A DNA stretch of 64,000 bases, taken from NCBI RefSeq assembly GCF_001713355.1, contig NZ_CP016448.1, forward strand, positions 3,038,001-3,102,000, written 5' to 3'. Source of the stretch: Methyloversatilis sp. RAC08. Its GTDB lineage: Bacteria; Pseudomonadota; Gammaproteobacteria; Burkholderiales; Rhodocyclaceae. The translations under genes and the position numbers were made by a program. The notes beneath the pieces are model-generated. The model saw only the letters and a program-made list of their open reading frames with translations. It was not told the origin of the DNA and searched no databases. Shown piece by piece: positions 35,939 to 44,582 of this stretch. Numbering within the stretch: position 1 is the first letter of the stretch; each line of letters starts with the position of its first letter.

Positions 35939-36008
35939 TGCGGACCGTGATTTTCTGCCTGCAAGCGTGATGCACGAATCAAATGCGAACAGGCCCTAGA
36001 ATCGCGCG

Positions 36009-36638
36009 ATGCCCAGATTCCAGCTCCTGATCGCCGCGATCGAATTCGCAGCCACCCTTGCATTTGCCCTGTCCGGTTTCATCGAAGCGGCGCGCCGTCG
36101 AATGGACGTGGTCGGGGTGTTCGCGGTCGCCTTCATCACCGCGTTCGGCGGTGGTACGGTGCGCGACGTGCTGCTCGACCGCCGGCCCTTCTTCTGGGTC
36201 GAACATCAGGCCCATGTGTGGCTGATCTTCCTGCTGTCGCTGGCCGCCGTGCCATGGCTGCGCGCGCGCCACCACCGCTTCACCGAGCGCGCCATCCTGA
36301 TTCCCGATGCGCTCGGGCTCGGCCTGTTTACCGTCACCGGCGTCGGCCTGGCTTACGAGGCGGGCATGCCGGTTTTCGTGTCGGCCATGATGGGCGTCAT
36401 CACCGGCGTATTCGGCGGCGTCATGCGCGACGTGATCTGCAACGAGGTGCCCTATGTGTTCCGCGACCACCGGCCGTATGCGCTGTGCGCATTCGTCGGC
36501 GCCTGGGCCTATCTGGGCATGAACGCGCTGGACGTCACGCCGCTGGTGTCGCTTGGCGTGGCGGTGATGCTGATCGCCGGTCTGCGCCTGCTGGCGGTGC
36601 TGACCGGCTGGTCTGTCCCGGGCTGGCGCGAGGACTGA
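36009..36638 (+). CDS. TRIC/UPF0126 family cation channel-like membrane protein (YicG type)
   Basis: A 209-residue membrane protein with seven helices in two repeats, each with the family's glycine-rich signature: FGGGTVRDVLLDRRPFFWV and FGGVMRDVICNEVPYVF. Bacterial members are homologues of TRIC channels; some have been linked to glycine uptake. The gene stands alone between a terminator hairpin and a convergent lipoprotein. Confidence 0.9.
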   Translation: MPRFQLLIAAIEFAATLAFALSGFIEAARRRMDVVGVFAVAFITAFGGGTVRDVLLDRRPFFWVEHQAHVWLIFLLSLAAVPWLRARHHRFTERAILIPDALGLGLFTVTGVGLAYEAGMPVFVSAMMGVITGVFGGVMRDVICNEVPYVFRDHRPYALCAFVGAWAYLGMNALDVTPLVSLGVAVMLIAGLRLLAVLTGWSVPGWRED

Positions 36639-36675
36639 TCCCGGACGCATCGGCTGACTTGCGCAGGTGCCGACG

Positions 36676-37215
36676 TCAGGTTCGCTGCAGGCTGCCGTCG
36701 ACCACGCGCACCCGGTCTCCGGCGCGCACAGCGGTATCAGCGCCCTCGGTGAAGCTGCGCTGCTCGCCGTTGTCCATGCGCACGCTGACGCGGTAGCCGG
36801 ATACATGTTCGTTGCGGTTCTTTTCGATCGTATGGCCGGCAACAGCACCACCGACCGCGCCGACTGCAGTGGCGACCTTGCGGCCGCTGCCGCTACCGAT
36901 CTGGTTGCCGAGCAGGCCGCCCACGACACCGCCCACGGCTGCACCGACACCGCTGGCTTCACCCTCTGCCACGATGGGCTCCACCGCAATCACTTCGCCC
37001 AGATCGGCGCGAACAGCGGGTGCCGGCTTTGCAGCAACCGTGCGCGGCTCGCCCGACTTCCGGGTTTCCGAGGCTGCGCGTTCCTGCCTTTCCGGCTCCG
37101 TGGAACCGGACTGCGGGCCGATCGGGAAGGTGGATTGCGGATCGCACGCGGCGAGCATGACGCAACAGGTGATCAGGCCGGCACAGCCGGCGATTTTTCT
37201 GGCGGTCTGTTTCAT
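36676..37215 (-). CDS. Glycine-zipper 2TM lipoprotein
   Basis: A 179-residue outer-membrane-type lipoprotein with a lipobox LAAC at ~21-24 and a Pro/Ala-rich linker. A glycine-zipper segment follows (about 90-125: GVGAAVGGVVGGLLGNQIGSG, then KVATAVGAVGGAVAGH), and the tail is of the 17-kDa antigen/SlyB kind (YRVSVRMDNGEQRSF). Such proteins contribute to envelope integrity. A short membrane peptide gene lies 23 bp upstream on the same strand. Confidence 0.88.
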   Translation of the reverse strand: MKQTARKIAGCAGLITCCVMLAACDPQSTFPIGPQSGSTEPERQERAASETRKSGEPRTVAAKPAPAVRADLGEVIAVEPIVAEGEASGVGAAVGGVVGGLLGNQIGSGSGRKVATAVGAVGGAVAGHTIEKNRNEHVSGYRVSVRMDNGEQRSFTEGADTAVRAGDRVRVVDGSLQRT

Positions 37216-37238
37216 GTATGTCGGTCTCGTGGTCAGGT

Positions 37239-37388
37239 TCAGTGATTCAGGATCCGGGTCAGTGACAGCAGGCTTTCGCTGGCCGCTGCGGCGGCCTGCT
37301 CGACCGGACCGTCGTCCGGGCCGGTTACGATCAGCGCGACGGTGGCAATGACCATCAATGCGCACATCAGAAGTTGGGCGGCGGACAT
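37239..37388 (-). CDS. Small single-helix membrane peptide, 49 residues
   Basis: A 49-codon frame with GGAGAG eight bases before its ATG. It starts MSAAQLLMCALMVIATVALI, which gives one membrane helix (~4-22), then a short acidic and Ala-rich tail ending LTRILNH. It ends 23 bp before the glycine-zipper lipoprotein gene and is probably co-transcribed with it. I recognise no family. The good ribosome binding site, helix and operon position are the evidence. Confidence 0.6.
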   Translation of the reverse strand: MSAAQLLMCALMVIATVALIVTGPDDGPVEQAAAAASESLLSLTRILNH

Positions 37389-37614
37389 CGATCTCTCCGG
37401 TCGGTATTCAATCGGGTGGTGAAGTGGATGGCATGAAGCCGTGACCAGAGCTTAAGAGTGGCGCTGCGGGCAGCCCGTCAGCATCGGGCGCACCTGCTGT
37501 CGGCGACGTCCTACAGGGATGCTCGGGCGCCGGTGCAGACGGTCTTCGGGTAGGATGCGGCGCGTCTCATGCCGGGCGGATCCGCGCGGCAAACCTCCAC
37601 AACGGGATATCGAT

Positions 37615-38544
37615 ATGGCTGGCGCCAGCCTTCTTGCACTGATCGACGACATCGCCAGCGTGCTGGACGACGTATCGGTACTGACCAAAGTTGCCGCAAA
37701 AAAGACCGCCGGTGTGCTGGGCGACGATCTGGCGCTGAATGCGCAGCAGGTGGCGGGCGTGAAGGCGGATCGCGAATTGCCTGTGGTGTGGGCGGTCGCG
37801 CTGGGTTCGGTGCGCAACAAGCTCATACTTGTGCCGGCAGCGCTGGCGATCAGCGCCTTCGTGCCGGCGGCGGTCACGCCGCTGCTGATGGTGGGCGGAT
37901 TGTTCCTCTGTTACGAAGGCTTCGAGAAACTGGCGCACAAGTTCCTGCACAGCCCGGACGAGGATGTGGCGCAGCGCAAGGAACATCTGGCGGCGCTTGC
38001 GGATGCCGAAATCGATCTGGTGGCGCTGGAAAAGGACAAGATCAAGGGCGCGATCCGGACCGACTTCATCCTGTCGGCGGAAATCATCGCGATCACGCTC
38101 GGCACCGTTGCCGATGCGCCTTTCGGCACCCAGGTCGCCGTGGTGGCGGGCATCGCCGCCATCATGACCATCGGCGTGTACGGTCTGGTGGCGGGTATCG
38201 TGAAGCTGGACGACGGCGGGCTTTACCTCAGTCGTTCAGGCTCGGCGCCGCTGCGCGCCTTCGGGCGCGGCATCCTGACGGCCGCGCCGTGGCTGATGAA
38301 ATTCCTGTCGGTCGCCGGCACGGCGGCGATGTTCCTGGTCGGCGGCGGCATCCTGACGCACGGCATTGCGCCGCTGCACGACGCGATCGGCCACCTGACC
38401 GAAACGGTAACGCAGTCTGCGGGCACGGTGGCCGGCGTGCTGCTGCCCTTTGTTGCCGACGCGCTGACCGGCATCGTCGCCGGCGCGCTCACGCTGGCCG
38501 TTGTGCTGGGCGTCAGGAAGCTGCGCGGCCCCCAGGCCGCATGA
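37615..38544 (+). CDS. DUF808 family membrane protein (YedI type)
   Basis: A 309-residue inner-membrane protein with the DUF808 N-terminus: [20 protein letters not shown], then [21 protein letters not shown]. Six or so helices follow. The family is of unknown function. The ATG at 37615 fits the family start. It is convergent with the rhodanese gene 18 bp away. No operon partner is visible. Confidence 0.9.
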   Translation: MAGASLLALIDDIASVLDDVSVLTKVAAKKTAGVLGDDLALNAQQVAGVKADRELPVVWAVALGSVRNKLILVPAALAISAFVPAAVTPLLMVGGLFLCYEGFEKLAHKFLHSPDEDVAQRKEHLAALADAEIDLVALEKDKIKGAIRTDFILSAEIIAITLGTVADAPFGTQVAVVAGIAAIMTIGVYGLVAGIVKLDDGGLYLSRSGSAPLRAFGRGILTAAPWLMKFLSVAGTAAMFLVGGGILTHGIAPLHDAIGHLTETVTQSAGTVAGVLLPFVADALTGIVAGALTLAVVLGVRKLRGPQAA

Positions 38545-38562
38545 GGTTCGGCGCAAGCGCGC

Positions 38563-39279
38563 TCAGCCAGCGGGAGTGAGGTCTGGCTTCAGTGCGCCGC
38601 GCTCGTCGAACACGACGCAGTGACCGTGCCAGTGGGCGCCGCCCACTTCTTCGAAGTAGCGCAGGATGCCGCCTTCGAGTTGATACACCTGCGTGAAGCC
38701 GGCCTTCTTCATCAGCGGCGCGGCTTTTTCGCAGCGGATGCCGCCGGTGCAGAATGTGACGATGGGCGTGTCCTTCAGGTCGGCGTACCGTTCGAGCGCC
38801 GCCGGGAACTGGCCGAAGCTGTCGACACCCGGGTCGAGTGCATGGTCGAAGCTGCCCTGTTCCACTTCCCAGCGGTTGCGCGTGTCGATGATGACGAAAC
38901 GGCGCCCCTCGTCATACCAGCGCTTCAGTTCCGCCGGCGGCAGATAGGGTGCAGGCGTCTCGGCCGGATCGAAATCCGGCGCGCCAACGGTGACGATCTC
39001 CTTCTTCAGGCGCACGCGCAGACGCTTGAAAGGCACCGTGTCGGAATAGCTCCATTTCGCATCGAGCCCGGCCAGACGCGGGTCTTGCGCCAGTTCAGCA
39101 AGGAAGGCACGAAGATCGTCGGCCGCGCCGGCGAGAAAGAGATTGATGCCCTCGGTCGCCAGCAGAACGGTGCCCAGCAGACTGCGTGCCTGCGCGGCCT
39201 CATGGATGCGCCTACGCAGCGTGTCGCGCTCGTCAAGTCGTACGAAGCGATAGGCGGCGATATTGGCGAAACGGGGCAT
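38563..39279 (-). CDS. trhO: TrhO-like rhodanese-domain tRNA uridine hydroxylase
   Basis: A 238-residue protein with an N-terminal acylphosphatase-like domain (~1-95: NIAAYRFVRLDERDTLRRRIHEAAQ; LLATEGINLFLAG) and a rhodanese domain (~110-215) with the active-site loop CTGGIRCEKA. TrhO (YceA) hydroxylates U34 of certain tRNAs in an oxygen-dependent, prephenate-independent route. E. coli TrhO is longer (about 350), and this short form lacks most of the C-terminal extension. The Met at 39279 begins the family-like region. Confidence 0.85.
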   Translation of the reverse strand: MPRFANIAAYRFVRLDERDTLRRRIHEAAQARSLLGTVLLATEGINLFLAGAADDLRAFLAELAQDPRLAGLDAKWSYSDTVPFKRLRVRLKKEIVTVGAPDFDPAETPAPYLPPAELKRWYDEGRRFVIIDTRNRWEVEQGSFDHALDPGVDSFGQFPAALERYADLKDTPIVTFCTGGIRCEKAAPLMKKAGFTQVYQLEGGILRYFEEVGGAHWHGHCVVFDERGALKPDLTPAG

Positions 39280-39346
39280 GAGTGACTCGGTCAGCACGGC
39301 GGGAAAGTATACCGTGTGGTCTTTAGACAATATCGATGGCTGAACC

Positions 39347-40048
39347 ATGATGATTCGTGCCCCGCGCAAGGAAATGCATCGCAGCCACCGCAGTGGCTGG
39401 CTACGCGCTGCCGTCCTCGGGGCCAACGATGGCGTGGTGTCGACCGCCAGCCTGATCGCGGGCGTGGCGGCGGCGCACGCGACGCCCCAGGTCGTGCTGC
39501 TGACCGGCGTGGCCGGGCTGGTGGCTGGCGCGATGTCGATGGCGGCTGGCGAATACGTGTCGGTCCATTCGCAGGCGGACACGGAACGGGCGGACATCGA
39601 GCAGGAACGGCGCGAACAGGAAAGTGATCCGGTGCACGAAATGAGCGAACTCGCAGCCATCTACGTCGGGCGAGGGCTCGATCCGGTGACCGCGGACGAA
39701 GTGGCCCGCCAGTTGATGAAGCGTGACGCGCTGCAGGCGCATGCGCGCGACGAACTGGGCATTCCGGTCGACGGCCAGGCGCGTCCGCTGCAGGCCGCGC
39801 TGACATCGGCGCTGGCCTTTGCGGCGGGCGCCGGCATCCCTCTGCTCGCCGTGGTGCTGGCCACGGAAGACACCATGACCACGGTGGTGACCGTCTCGTC
39901 ACTGGTTTCGCTGATGCTGCTCGGTGCGGTCGCGGCGCGCGTGGGCGGCGCGTCACCGCTGCGCGGTGCGCTCCGCGTCACGTTCTGGGGCGCTGCGGCC
40001 ATGGCACTGACTGCGCTGGTCGGATCCTGGTTCGGTGTTGCAGTCTGA
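39347..40048 (+). CDS. VIT1/CCC1 family iron/manganese transporter
   Basis: A 233-residue membrane protein with the family start HRSHRSGWLRAAVLGANDGVVSTASLIAGVAAAHA and MSMAAGEYVSVHSQADTERADIEQERRE, the conserved metal-binding region after helix 2. Five helices total. VIT/CCC1 proteins move Fe2+ or Mn2+ out of the cytoplasm. It is divergent from trhO with 67 bp between. Confidence 0.93.
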   Translation: MMIRAPRKEMHRSHRSGWLRAAVLGANDGVVSTASLIAGVAAAHATPQVVLLTGVAGLVAGAMSMAAGEYVSVHSQADTERADIEQERREQESDPVHEMSELAAIYVGRGLDPVTADEVARQLMKRDALQAHARDELGIPVDGQARPLQAALTSALAFAAGAGIPLLAVVLATEDTMTTVVTVSSLVSLMLLGAVAARVGGASPLRGALRVTFWGAAAMALTALVGSWFGVAV

Positions 40049-40186
40049 GCCGAATCCCGAGTGGCTCATGGGTCGGCTGGACGCACATCCCCCGGATCGC
40101 CATGGCTTCGGCGATCGCGGTTCCGGTCACATTTCAACGCGTCGATTCAACCGCTGCAACCTGAAGATGTCGTCTAGCCACTGCAC

Positions 40187-41161
40187 TCATCCGAGCGCCT
40201 TCACCAGGTTGTAGGCACTCAGTGCGCTGATCAGCGTGCCGACCAGCACGAGCAGCGCGCGCGCCGGCAGAGCGCGGCACAGGAAGGCGGCCAGCGGCGC
40301 GGCGAACATGCCGCCGGCAACCAGTCCGGCGACGGTGGCCCACGGTGCGGCATCGATGAACAGCACGAAGGCGCCAGCGCTGGCGATGGCGATGAAGAAC
40401 TCGGCGAAATTCACCGAACCGATGGTGCGTCGCGGGTCCTGGCCGGCACCGACCAGACTGGTTGTGACCACCGGGCCCCAGCCGCCGCCGCCGGCGGCAT
40501 CGACGAAACCGCCGAACAGCGCCAGCTTGGCGACATGCTTGGGCTCCTGCGCCGGCTTGCGCCGGTGGCGCCAGGCCTTGGTCAGCACGTAGACGCCCAT
40601 CAGCAGCAGGTAGCCGGAAATCCACGGCTTGAGGGCGGCGCCGTCGAGCTGGGTGACGAAGAGCGCACCCAGCACGCCGCCGATCACGCCCGGCACCAGC
40701 AGGCGCAGCATCAGCTTGCGATCGACATTGCCCAGCCGCAGATGCGACAGGCCGGACAGGCCGGTGGTGAATATTTCGGCGATGTGTACGCTGGCACTGG
40801 CCACCGCGGGCGACGCGCCGGTGCCGAGCAGGAAGGTGGTGGCGGAAATGCCGTAGGCCATGCCGAGCGCACCGTCGATGCTCTGCGCAACGAAGCCGAC
40901 GGCGGCGGCCGTGAGGAATTCCTCCGACGTGACGACCTCGATGACGATGGCCAGCGCGGCGGCCGGATCGCTCATCGGAAGACCGCGCACCAGCAGGAAC
41001 GCGGCGAGGCCGAACAGCGTGAAGCCGATCAGCCAGGTCGCGACGGTGACCAGCGGGTGCGCCTGCGCGCGGTCGATGACCTGTTCCACCGGCGGCAGGC
41101 CAAGGGCTTCGTGGGCTTGCCCGACCGCGGTCGGGCGGGTGTCGATGTGGCGGATTTTCAC
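40187..41161 (-). CDS. TauE/SafE (TSUP) family transporter
   Basis: A 324-residue protein with eight or so helices of the TSUP family (AVGFVAQSIDGALGMAYG; GFVDAAGGGGWGPVVTTSLV, the two half-repeat signatures with Asp/Gly). TSUP proteins carry sulfite, sulfonates or other sulfur anions. It begins at a GTG after a GGAG ribosome binding site and has a ~35-residue cytoplasmic leader before the first helix. An AT-rich promoter region with a TATC-N9-GATA repeat lies upstream, of the kind bound by LysR regulators such as CysB. Substrate is inference. Confidence 0.9.
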   Translation of the reverse strand: MKIRHIDTRPTAVGQAHEALGLPPVEQVIDRAQAHPLVTVATWLIGFTLFGLAAFLLVRGLPMSDPAAALAIVIEVVTSEEFLTAAAVGFVAQSIDGALGMAYGISATTFLLGTGASPAVASASVHIAEIFTTGLSGLSHLRLGNVDRKLMLRLLVPGVIGGVLGALFVTQLDGAALKPWISGYLLLMGVYVLTKAWRHRRKPAQEPKHVAKLALFGGFVDAAGGGGWGPVVTTSLVGAGQDPRRTIGSVNFAEFFIAIASAGAFVLFIDAAPWATVAGLVAGGMFAAPLAAFLCRALPARALLVLVGTLISALSAYNLVKALG

Positions 41162-41205
41162 TGCGCGGCACTCCTTGAGGAGGGCGCAGTCTAGCCAGCA
41201 ATAGT

Positions 41206-41232
41206 TATCTCAAAAAGTGATATTTGATTATA
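41206..41232 (-). promoter_or_regulatory. Promoter/operator candidate for the TSUP transporter
   Basis: An AT-rich patch, unusual for this DNA. It has TATAAT at 41232-41227 on the minus strand and an inverted repeat TATC-N9-GATA at 41206-41222. The latter fits the T-N11-A style of LysR-type sites. No clear -35 box at ideal spacing is visible. Confidence 0.4.
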
Positions 41233-41258
41233 ACGATAGCTCTGAAGTGCATTTCAAC

Positions 41259-41627
41259 TCAATAGAACGGCCGCCGCCAGTAACCCCACGGATAGCCGGG
41301 ATAGCCGGGGTAGCCGAACATCCACATGCGTTCGCGCTCGCGCATGGCCTCACGTGCCCGGGTGGCTTCGAGCAGCGTGAGCTGCATGTGGTCGATCACC
41401 TCGTCGGATACGCCCTGTTCGCGCAGATTTGCCAGCTCCGATGCCTTGAGCGCATAAAGTCCGCCGCTTTCGTCGATGCGCTGGATGATTTCGGCCGGCG
41501 TCAGTCCGTCCTTCGACATCTGCACGATTTCGTCGGTGGTCGGTGCCGGCGGGCGCGGTGGAGAGGTCGCGCAGCCCCCGAGCGTCACTGCAAGCAGGGC
41601 GACAAGTATCCAGCGGGTCATCGGCAT
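41259..41627 (-). CDS. Small lipoprotein with aromatic Gly/Tyr/Pro tail
   Basis: A 122-residue lipoprotein with lipobox LGGC (~17-20). A helical middle (about 30-75: TTDEIVQMSKDGLTPAEIIQRIDES; LANLREQGVSDEVIDHMQ) resembles two SHOCT-like or HTH-like helical pairs. The tail repeats GYPGYPGYPWGYW. The middle region is seen in many betaproteobacterial lipoproteins of unknown role. It lies downstream of glnE on the same strand, 36 bp apart. Confidence 0.78.
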   Translation of the reverse strand: MPMTRWILVALLAVTLGGCATSPPRPPAPTTDEIVQMSKDGLTPAEIIQRIDESGGLYALKASELANLREQGVSDEVIDHMQLTLLEATRAREAMRERERMWMFGYPGYPGYPWGYWRRPFY

Positions 41628-41663
41628 GTCAGGTGCTCCGGCATCGGTTTGTGACCATAAGAG

Positions 41664-44399
41664 TCACGACGCGGTGGTCAAGTTCGCGGCATCCGGAAAC
41701 AGCCGCGTCCAGATGGCGGTGATCGCTGCCCGCTCGACGATCACCTGGGCCGGGTCGACGCGGGCCTTCGGTGCGTCGTTCAGGCGCAGGCCATGTTGCA
41801 GGTGACGCAGGCGGCGGTAGGCGTTGCCGGCGGCGACCGCGTCCAGCGCCGGCAGCAGGCCGACCTGCGAGGCGATGCGCAGCAGCGCGATGTTGCCCAG
41901 GTTGCCGGTCAGTTCGGGGTAGCGCGATGCGTACGCCAGTACCAGATACTGCACCGCGAATTCGAGGTCGATCAGGCCACCCGGATCGTGCTTGATGTCG
42001 AACAGGTCGGACTTGTTCGCGTGGCCTTCGCGCATCTTGCGCCGCATGTCGAGCACCTCGCCGCGCAACGTCGCGAGGTCACGCACGCGCGTCAGCACCT
42101 CGTTGCGGATGGCTTCGAACTGTTCGCCGACCTGGGCGTCGCCGGCCGAAAAGCGGGCGCGGGTCAGCGCCTGGTGCTCCCACACCCAGGCCGATTTCTG
42201 CTGGTAGTCGCGGAAGGCTTCGACCGAACTGACCAGCAGGCCCGATTCGCCATTCGGCCGCAGGCGGGTGTCGGTTTCGAACAGCATGCCGGCGCTGGTG
42301 TGGCTGGACAGCCAGGTCAGCAGACGCTGCGCCAGCCTCGCGTAGATTTCGGGGGCCGATTCGTGATCGTCGTCGAACAGGAAGATCACGTCGAGATCGG
42401 ATGCGTAGCCCAGTTCCTTGCCGCCCAGCTTGCCGTAGCTGATGACCGCGAAGCGCGGTGTATCGCGGTGGCGCCGCGCCAGCTTGCGCCAGCACAGGTC
42501 AAGCGTGACGCGCAGCATCACATCGGCCAGCGCCGACAGGTGGTCGGACAGCCGTTCGACCGACAGTTCGCCCGCCAGATCGCGCGCCAGCAGCCGGAAT
42601 ACCTGCGCGTGGTGGGCGTCGCGCATGGTGTCCATCTGGCGTTCGGTATCGTCGCCCAGTTCGTCGAGCTGCACGCGCAACGCCGCTTCGAAGGCCGGCC
42701 ACTCCGGTTCGGCGGTCAGCAGCCTGGCGTCCAGCAGTTCGTCGAGCAGGATGGGGTGGCGTACCAGATAGCTGGCGGCCCAGCTCGATGCACCGATCAG
42801 CCGCGCCACCTGGCCGAGCGCCTGCGGGAACTCGGCCAGCAGCGCAAGGTAGGCGGCGCGCCGGCTGATGGCTTCGAGCAGATCGAGCCCGCGCAGCGCG
42901 GTCGCCGTCGGCTGCGGCGTTTCGCGGCACGCTTCGAGCAGTTTGGGCACCAGTGCGTCGACCCGGCTGCGCGACGTGTCGGGCAGTTGCCGGTAGCGGC
43001 TGCCAGACTTGAACGCCGCGAGCCGGTTCGACAGTTCGTCCGGCTCGCTGAAGCCCAGCGTGGCCAGCGCGCTGCGGCAGTCGTCGCCCTGGTCGGCGTC
43101 CTGCCACAGCGCGCGCGGCGCGGAGGTATCCGATTCCTGTGCGCCGAACACGGCGTCGAAATGACGGCTGACCCGTCCGCGGTGGGTGTCGAGTTCGGTC
43201 AGCAGGCCCGCGTAATCATCGAACCCCATGGCGCTGGCGATCAGCGCCTGGTCGGCTGCGTCGGCCGGCAGCTTGTGCGTCTGCGCGTCGTCGAGGTACT
43301 GCAGCCGGTGTTCCAGTCGGCGCAGGAACACATAGGCCGCGTGCAGTTCGTCCACCGCTTCTTCCGTCATCACGCCGCGCATCGCCAGCCGGTCGAGCAC
43401 TTTCTGCGTCGGCCGGATCTGCAGCGCGCTTTCGCGTCCGCCTCGGATCAACTGGAACACCTGGGCGATGAATTCGATTTCGCGGATGCCACCCGGGCCG
43501 AGTTTCACGTTGTCGGCCATGTCGCGCCGCGCCACTTCGCGGCGGATCTGTGCGTGCAGGTCGCGCATTGCGTTGATGGCGCCGAAATCGAGGTATTTGC
43601 GGAAAACGAAGGGCTTGCGCAGCGATTCCAGCTCGTCGTGCCGGCTGCCGGTCAGCGCGCGCGCCTTGATCCAGGCGTAGCGCTCCCACTCCCGGCCCTG
43701 GGTGAAGAAGTAGTTTTCGAGCATGTCGAAACTGACCGCCAGCGGGCCGCTGTCGCCATTCGGGCGCAGCCGCATGTCGACCCGGAACACGAAGCCGTCG
43801 GCAGTCACTTCGGACAGCAGTTCGATCACCTTGCGGCTCAGCCGGGTGAAGAAATCAAAATTGTCGATGCGCTTGCCCAGCCCGTTCGGTGTCTGGCCAT
43901 CGGTTTCGCCGCTTTCCGGATAGACGAAGATGAAATCGACGTCGGAACTCACATTCAGCTCGCGCCCGCCGAGCTTGCCCATGCCGATGCAGACGAAGGG
44001 CTGCACCGCGCCGTCGCTGCCATCCTCCGACTCGCCGCGTGGCTCGCCGAAACGAGCAACGAGCGGGATGCGCGCCTGATCGGCCGCCACGCGCACCGTC
44101 AATTCGGCCAGCAGCGTCATGCCCTCGGTCACTTCGTCCAGATCGGCCAGGCCCGCCAGATCGCGCACGATCAGCTGGGCCATCGCGCGGGCGCGCAGGA
44201 GGCGCAGCGCGCGCTTGATGCCGGCTTCGTCATCCGGCTCGAACGGTGTCTGAGTGAGCCAGTCTTCAAGCATGGCCGCGCTGGCATGCGCCTGCAGGGT
44301 GGCGGTCAGCGCGTCGATGAGGGCCGGTCGGGCATCGAGCAGGCGGTCGAGGTAGCGGCTGTGCCGGCGGGCGTGGGCAATGGCGGTTGGTGCGTCCAT
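41664..44399 (-). CDS. glnE: Bifunctional glutamine synthetase adenylyltransferase/deadenylase
   Basis: A 911-residue enzyme that attaches and removes AMP on glutamine synthetase in response to PII. It has two nucleotidyltransferase domains, each with the duplicated signature: GMGKLGGRELNVSSDVDFIFVY (~140) in the deadenylase half and YGKLGGKELGYASDLDVIFLF (~660) in the adenylylase half. Between and after them are the helical regulatory regions (GPGGIREIEFIAQVFQLI; DPGGLIDLEFAVQYLVL). The Met at 44399 is chosen because sequence upstream is not family-like. It is divergent from yhdP. Confidence 0.96.
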   Translation of the reverse strand: MDAPTAIAHARRHSRYLDRLLDARPALIDALTATLQAHASAAMLEDWLTQTPFEPDDEAGIKRALRLLRARAMAQLIVRDLAGLADLDEVTEGMTLLAELTVRVAADQARIPLVARFGEPRGESEDGSDGAVQPFVCIGMGKLGGRELNVSSDVDFIFVYPESGETDGQTPNGLGKRIDNFDFFTRLSRKVIELLSEVTADGFVFRVDMRLRPNGDSGPLAVSFDMLENYFFTQGREWERYAWIKARALTGSRHDELESLRKPFVFRKYLDFGAINAMRDLHAQIRREVARRDMADNVKLGPGGIREIEFIAQVFQLIRGGRESALQIRPTQKVLDRLAMRGVMTEEAVDELHAAYVFLRRLEHRLQYLDDAQTHKLPADAADQALIASAMGFDDYAGLLTELDTHRGRVSRHFDAVFGAQESDTSAPRALWQDADQGDDCRSALATLGFSEPDELSNRLAAFKSGSRYRQLPDTSRSRVDALVPKLLEACRETPQPTATALRGLDLLEAISRRAAYLALLAEFPQALGQVARLIGASSWAASYLVRHPILLDELLDARLLTAEPEWPAFEAALRVQLDELGDDTERQMDTMRDAHHAQVFRLLARDLAGELSVERLSDHLSALADVMLRVTLDLCWRKLARRHRDTPRFAVISYGKLGGKELGYASDLDVIFLFDDDHESAPEIYARLAQRLLTWLSSHTSAGMLFETDTRLRPNGESGLLVSSVEAFRDYQQKSAWVWEHQALTRARFSAGDAQVGEQFEAIRNEVLTRVRDLATLRGEVLDMRRKMREGHANKSDLFDIKHDPGGLIDLEFAVQYLVLAYASRYPELTGNLGNIALLRIASQVGLLPALDAVAAGNAYRRLRHLQHGLRLNDAPKARVDPAQVIVERAAITAIWTRLFPDAANLTTAS

Positions 44400-44582
44400 G
44401 TGTCGTCTCTGCGATGTGTCGTGATGAAAGCCGGACCGGCTCCGCGGTCTGGCCACCCGCCCTGATCCGTATCCGCCTGTTGCAAGGAATCCCTGTGAAA
44501 CGCGCCCGGTGCGACGTTGCGGGTAAACTCTCTCATCGTCCCACAAACGCAGTCATCTTCCTTTTGACTGCAGGTCCAGATC

